This document shows, one piece after another, positions 62,750-64,000 of a stretch of 64,000 nucleotides of DNA. The stretch lies in contig NZ_JABEZU010000001.1 of assembly GCF_013149785.1 (NCBI RefSeq), forward strand, positions 992,001-1,056,000. The letters run 5' to 3'. The translations under genes were made by a program, and so were the position numbers. The DNA is from Isoptericola halotolerans. Its GTDB lineage: Bacteria > Actinomycetota > Actinomycetes > Actinomycetales > Cellulomonadaceae. How positions within the stretch are numbered: position 1 is the stretch's first letter; each line of letters begins with the position of its first letter. The notes below the pieces were generated by a model. That model worked only from the letters and a program-made list of their open reading frames with translations. It had not been told where the DNA came from and did no database searches.

Positions 62750-63700
62750 GTGCACCCCCTCGAGCTCCCGTTCTCCCGCGCCGGACACGATCGCGCGGCC
62801 CACCGCCGGGCCGAGCCGGACCTCGTGGAGCGGCTGCGCGCCGACCCGCGCACCCGGGTGCTGGTGCTGCGGGGTGGCCGCCTCGCCGTCGTCGGGCAGG
62901 AGCCGCAGCGTGTCGCCCTGCTGCCGGCCGACGAGCCGGCCCGCGGTGCCGACGGGTCGTGGGCGTTCCTCGGCGAGGCGGACGGGGCCTCCTACCTCTC
63001 CCTCGTCCTGCCCGACGGCGACGAGGGGCCGCCGCAGGGAGCCGACGGGTGGGCAGGTCTGCGGCAGGTCGTGCTCGGGCAGTCCGCCGCTCTCGCGGCG
63101 GCGGAGCCGGACGTGGTGCTGGTCCACGGGCTCTCGGTGGCGGCCGTCGCGCTGGCGGGATGGCACGCCACCCACCGCAGGTGCGGGCGCTGCGGGGCCG
63201 AGACGACCGTCGTCCAGGCGGGCTGGGCACGGCGCTGCGCCGTCGACGACCGGGAGACGTACCCGCGCACGGACCCGGCGGTGATCATGGCCGTGGTGGA
63301 CGACGCCGACAGGCTGCTGCTCGGGCATGCCGCCACCTGGCCGACGGGGCGGTTCTCGACGCTCGCCGGGTTCGTCGAGGCCGGCGAGGCGCCCGAGGAC
63401 TCGGTGCGACGCGAGGTGGCGGAGGAGACCGGGGTGATGGTGGGCACGGCGCCCGGCGACGTCGTCTACCGGGGCAGCCAGGCGTGGCCGTTCCCGTCCT
63501 CCCTCATGCTCGGCTTCCGGGCACGGGCGGTGTCGACGGCGGTGCAGACCGACGACGAGGAGGTCACCGACGCGCGGTGGTTCACGCGGGACGACCTGCT
63601 CGCCGAGGTCACCTCGGGGGCTGTCGGCCTGCCGGGGCGGCACTCGATCGCTCGTGCCCTGATCGAGGAGTGGTACGGCGCGGAGCTGCCGGTCGTCTGA
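62750..63700 (+). CDS. nudC: NADH pyrophosphatase, NudC-type Nudix hydrolase
   Basis: A 316-residue Nudix enzyme that cleaves NADH and may remove NAD caps from RNA. A zinc ribbon precedes the catalytic domain: RCGRCG and then ARRCAVDD, where Asp stands at the position of the fourth Cys. The Nudix box GFVEAGEAPEDSVRREVAEE is intact and SQAWPFPSSLM is the NudC signature. GTG 62750 follows TACGGT by 7 nt without a Shine-Dalgarno. Confidence 0.92.
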   Translation: MHPLELPFSRAGHDRAAHRRAEPDLVERLRADPRTRVLVLRGGRLAVVGQEPQRVALLPADEPARGADGSWAFLGEADGASYLSLVLPDGDEGPPQGADGWAGLRQVVLGQSAALAAAEPDVVLVHGLSVAAVALAGWHATHRRCGRCGAETTVVQAGWARRCAVDDRETYPRTDPAVIMAVVDDADRLLLGHAATWPTGRFSTLAGFVEAGEAPEDSVRREVAEETGVMVGTAPGDVVYRGSQAWPFPSSLMLGFRARAVSTAVQTDDEEVTDARWFTRDDLLAEVTSGAVGLPGRHSIARALIEEWYGAELPVV

Positions 63701-63708
63701 GGGCCGGC

Positions 63709-63975
63709 TCAGCGCGCCAGCGCCGCCTGGACGTCCGCGAGGGACGGGTTCGTGGCGGCCGAACCGTCCGGGTAGACGACGGTCGGCACGGTCCGGTTGC
63801 CGCCGTTGACCTGCTCGACGTACTCGGCAGTCTCCGGCTGCTCCTCGATGTCGATCACCGTGTAGCCGATGCCGACGGAGCCGAGCTGGGTGCGCAGCCG
63901 GCGGCAGTACCCGCACCAGGCGGTCGAGTACATGGTGACGGTGCCGTGGTCCGGCAGAGCGGGGCGGGCGGTCAT
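63709..63975 (-). CDS. Mycoredoxin-type glutaredoxin
   Basis: An 88-residue thioredoxin-fold protein with active site WCGYC and the cis-Pro segment TVPTVVYPDG. In actinobacteria such proteins reduce mycothiol mixed disulfides. AGGAG lies 8 nt upstream of ATG 63975. It converges with nudC, leaving 8 nt between the stops. Confidence 0.9.
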   Translation of the reverse strand: MTARPALPDHGTVTMYSTAWCGYCRRLRTQLGSVGIGYTVIDIEEQPETAEYVEQVNGGNRTVPTVVYPDGSAATNPSLADVQAALAR

Positions 63976-64000
63976 CGAGGTCTCCTGTGGACGGCGGGGT

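Overview
The window is high-GC chromosomal DNA with no mobile-element, rRNA or tRNA genes. It almost certainly comes from a polysaccharide-degrading actinobacterium of the order Micrococcales; the closest feel is Cellulomonadaceae/Promicromonosporaceae (Cellulomonas, Cellulosimicrobium, Isoptericola). This rests on the density of secreted glycoside hydrolases under LacI-type regulators, the two-motor recombination machine AdnAB, a mycoredoxin-type glutaredoxin, DUF3107, many GTG starts, and at least ten starts that look leaderless.

Positions 1-26.4 kb form a pentose and glucan utilisation region. It opens with the 3' half of L-arabinose isomerase. Then come a LacI regulator with a coupled sugar ABC ATPase, and a complete YtfQRT/YjfF-type importer (lipoprotein, ATPase, two permeases). 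A large secreted GH43 enzyme, a type-B carboxylesterase and a membrane protein with a C-terminal helix-turn-helix follow. An intracellular GH51 arabinofuranosidase is divergent from a second LacI regulator, and next to that lies a secreted alpha-amylase with starch-binding modules. A minus-strand operon (binding lipoprotein, two permeases, GH43, DUF624) is divergent from a membrane-anchored GH43 endo-arabinanase. A shared operator, TACAWCGATGTA, sits before both GH51 and the endo-arabinanase/ABC cluster, so these probably form one arabinan regulon: cut arabinan outside, import oligomers, trim with GH43 and GH51, then isomerise arabinose.

Positions 26.4-32.2 kb hold one-carbon and housekeeping genes: a ZTP riboswitch in front of glyA, then folD, a PPK2 polyphosphate kinase, a VOC protein, a DUF218 membrane protein and exonuclease III. 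Positions 32.3-36.6 kb are a phosphate island. It has two paralogous Na+/phosphate cotransporters, each followed by a paralogous small coiled-coil protein, with an orphan PstS-like lipoprotein between them and a PHO box before the second transporter.

Positions 36.7-43.4 kb carry galactokinase and the choline-to-glycine-betaine operon (BCCT transporter, aldehyde dehydrogenase, choline dehydrogenase). Positions 43.6-54.3 kb are mostly single genes: Mrp ATPase, a YflT-domain stress protein, an AbiEi/DUF559 nuclease-like protein flanked by matching palindromes, aminopeptidase P, an alpha/beta hydrolase, a PHP phosphoesterase coupled to MarC, DUF1905, a DEAD-box helicase, a MiaE-like ferritin-fold protein and DUF3107. 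The last 10 kb contain adnA-adnB, an 88-bp tandem repeat, an aminoglycoside-phosphotransferase-fold protein, NudC and mycoredoxin.

Long perfect or near-perfect inverted repeats without a T-tract lie after many genes. Two pairs of matching ones bracket single genes, and those are among the most interesting features here.
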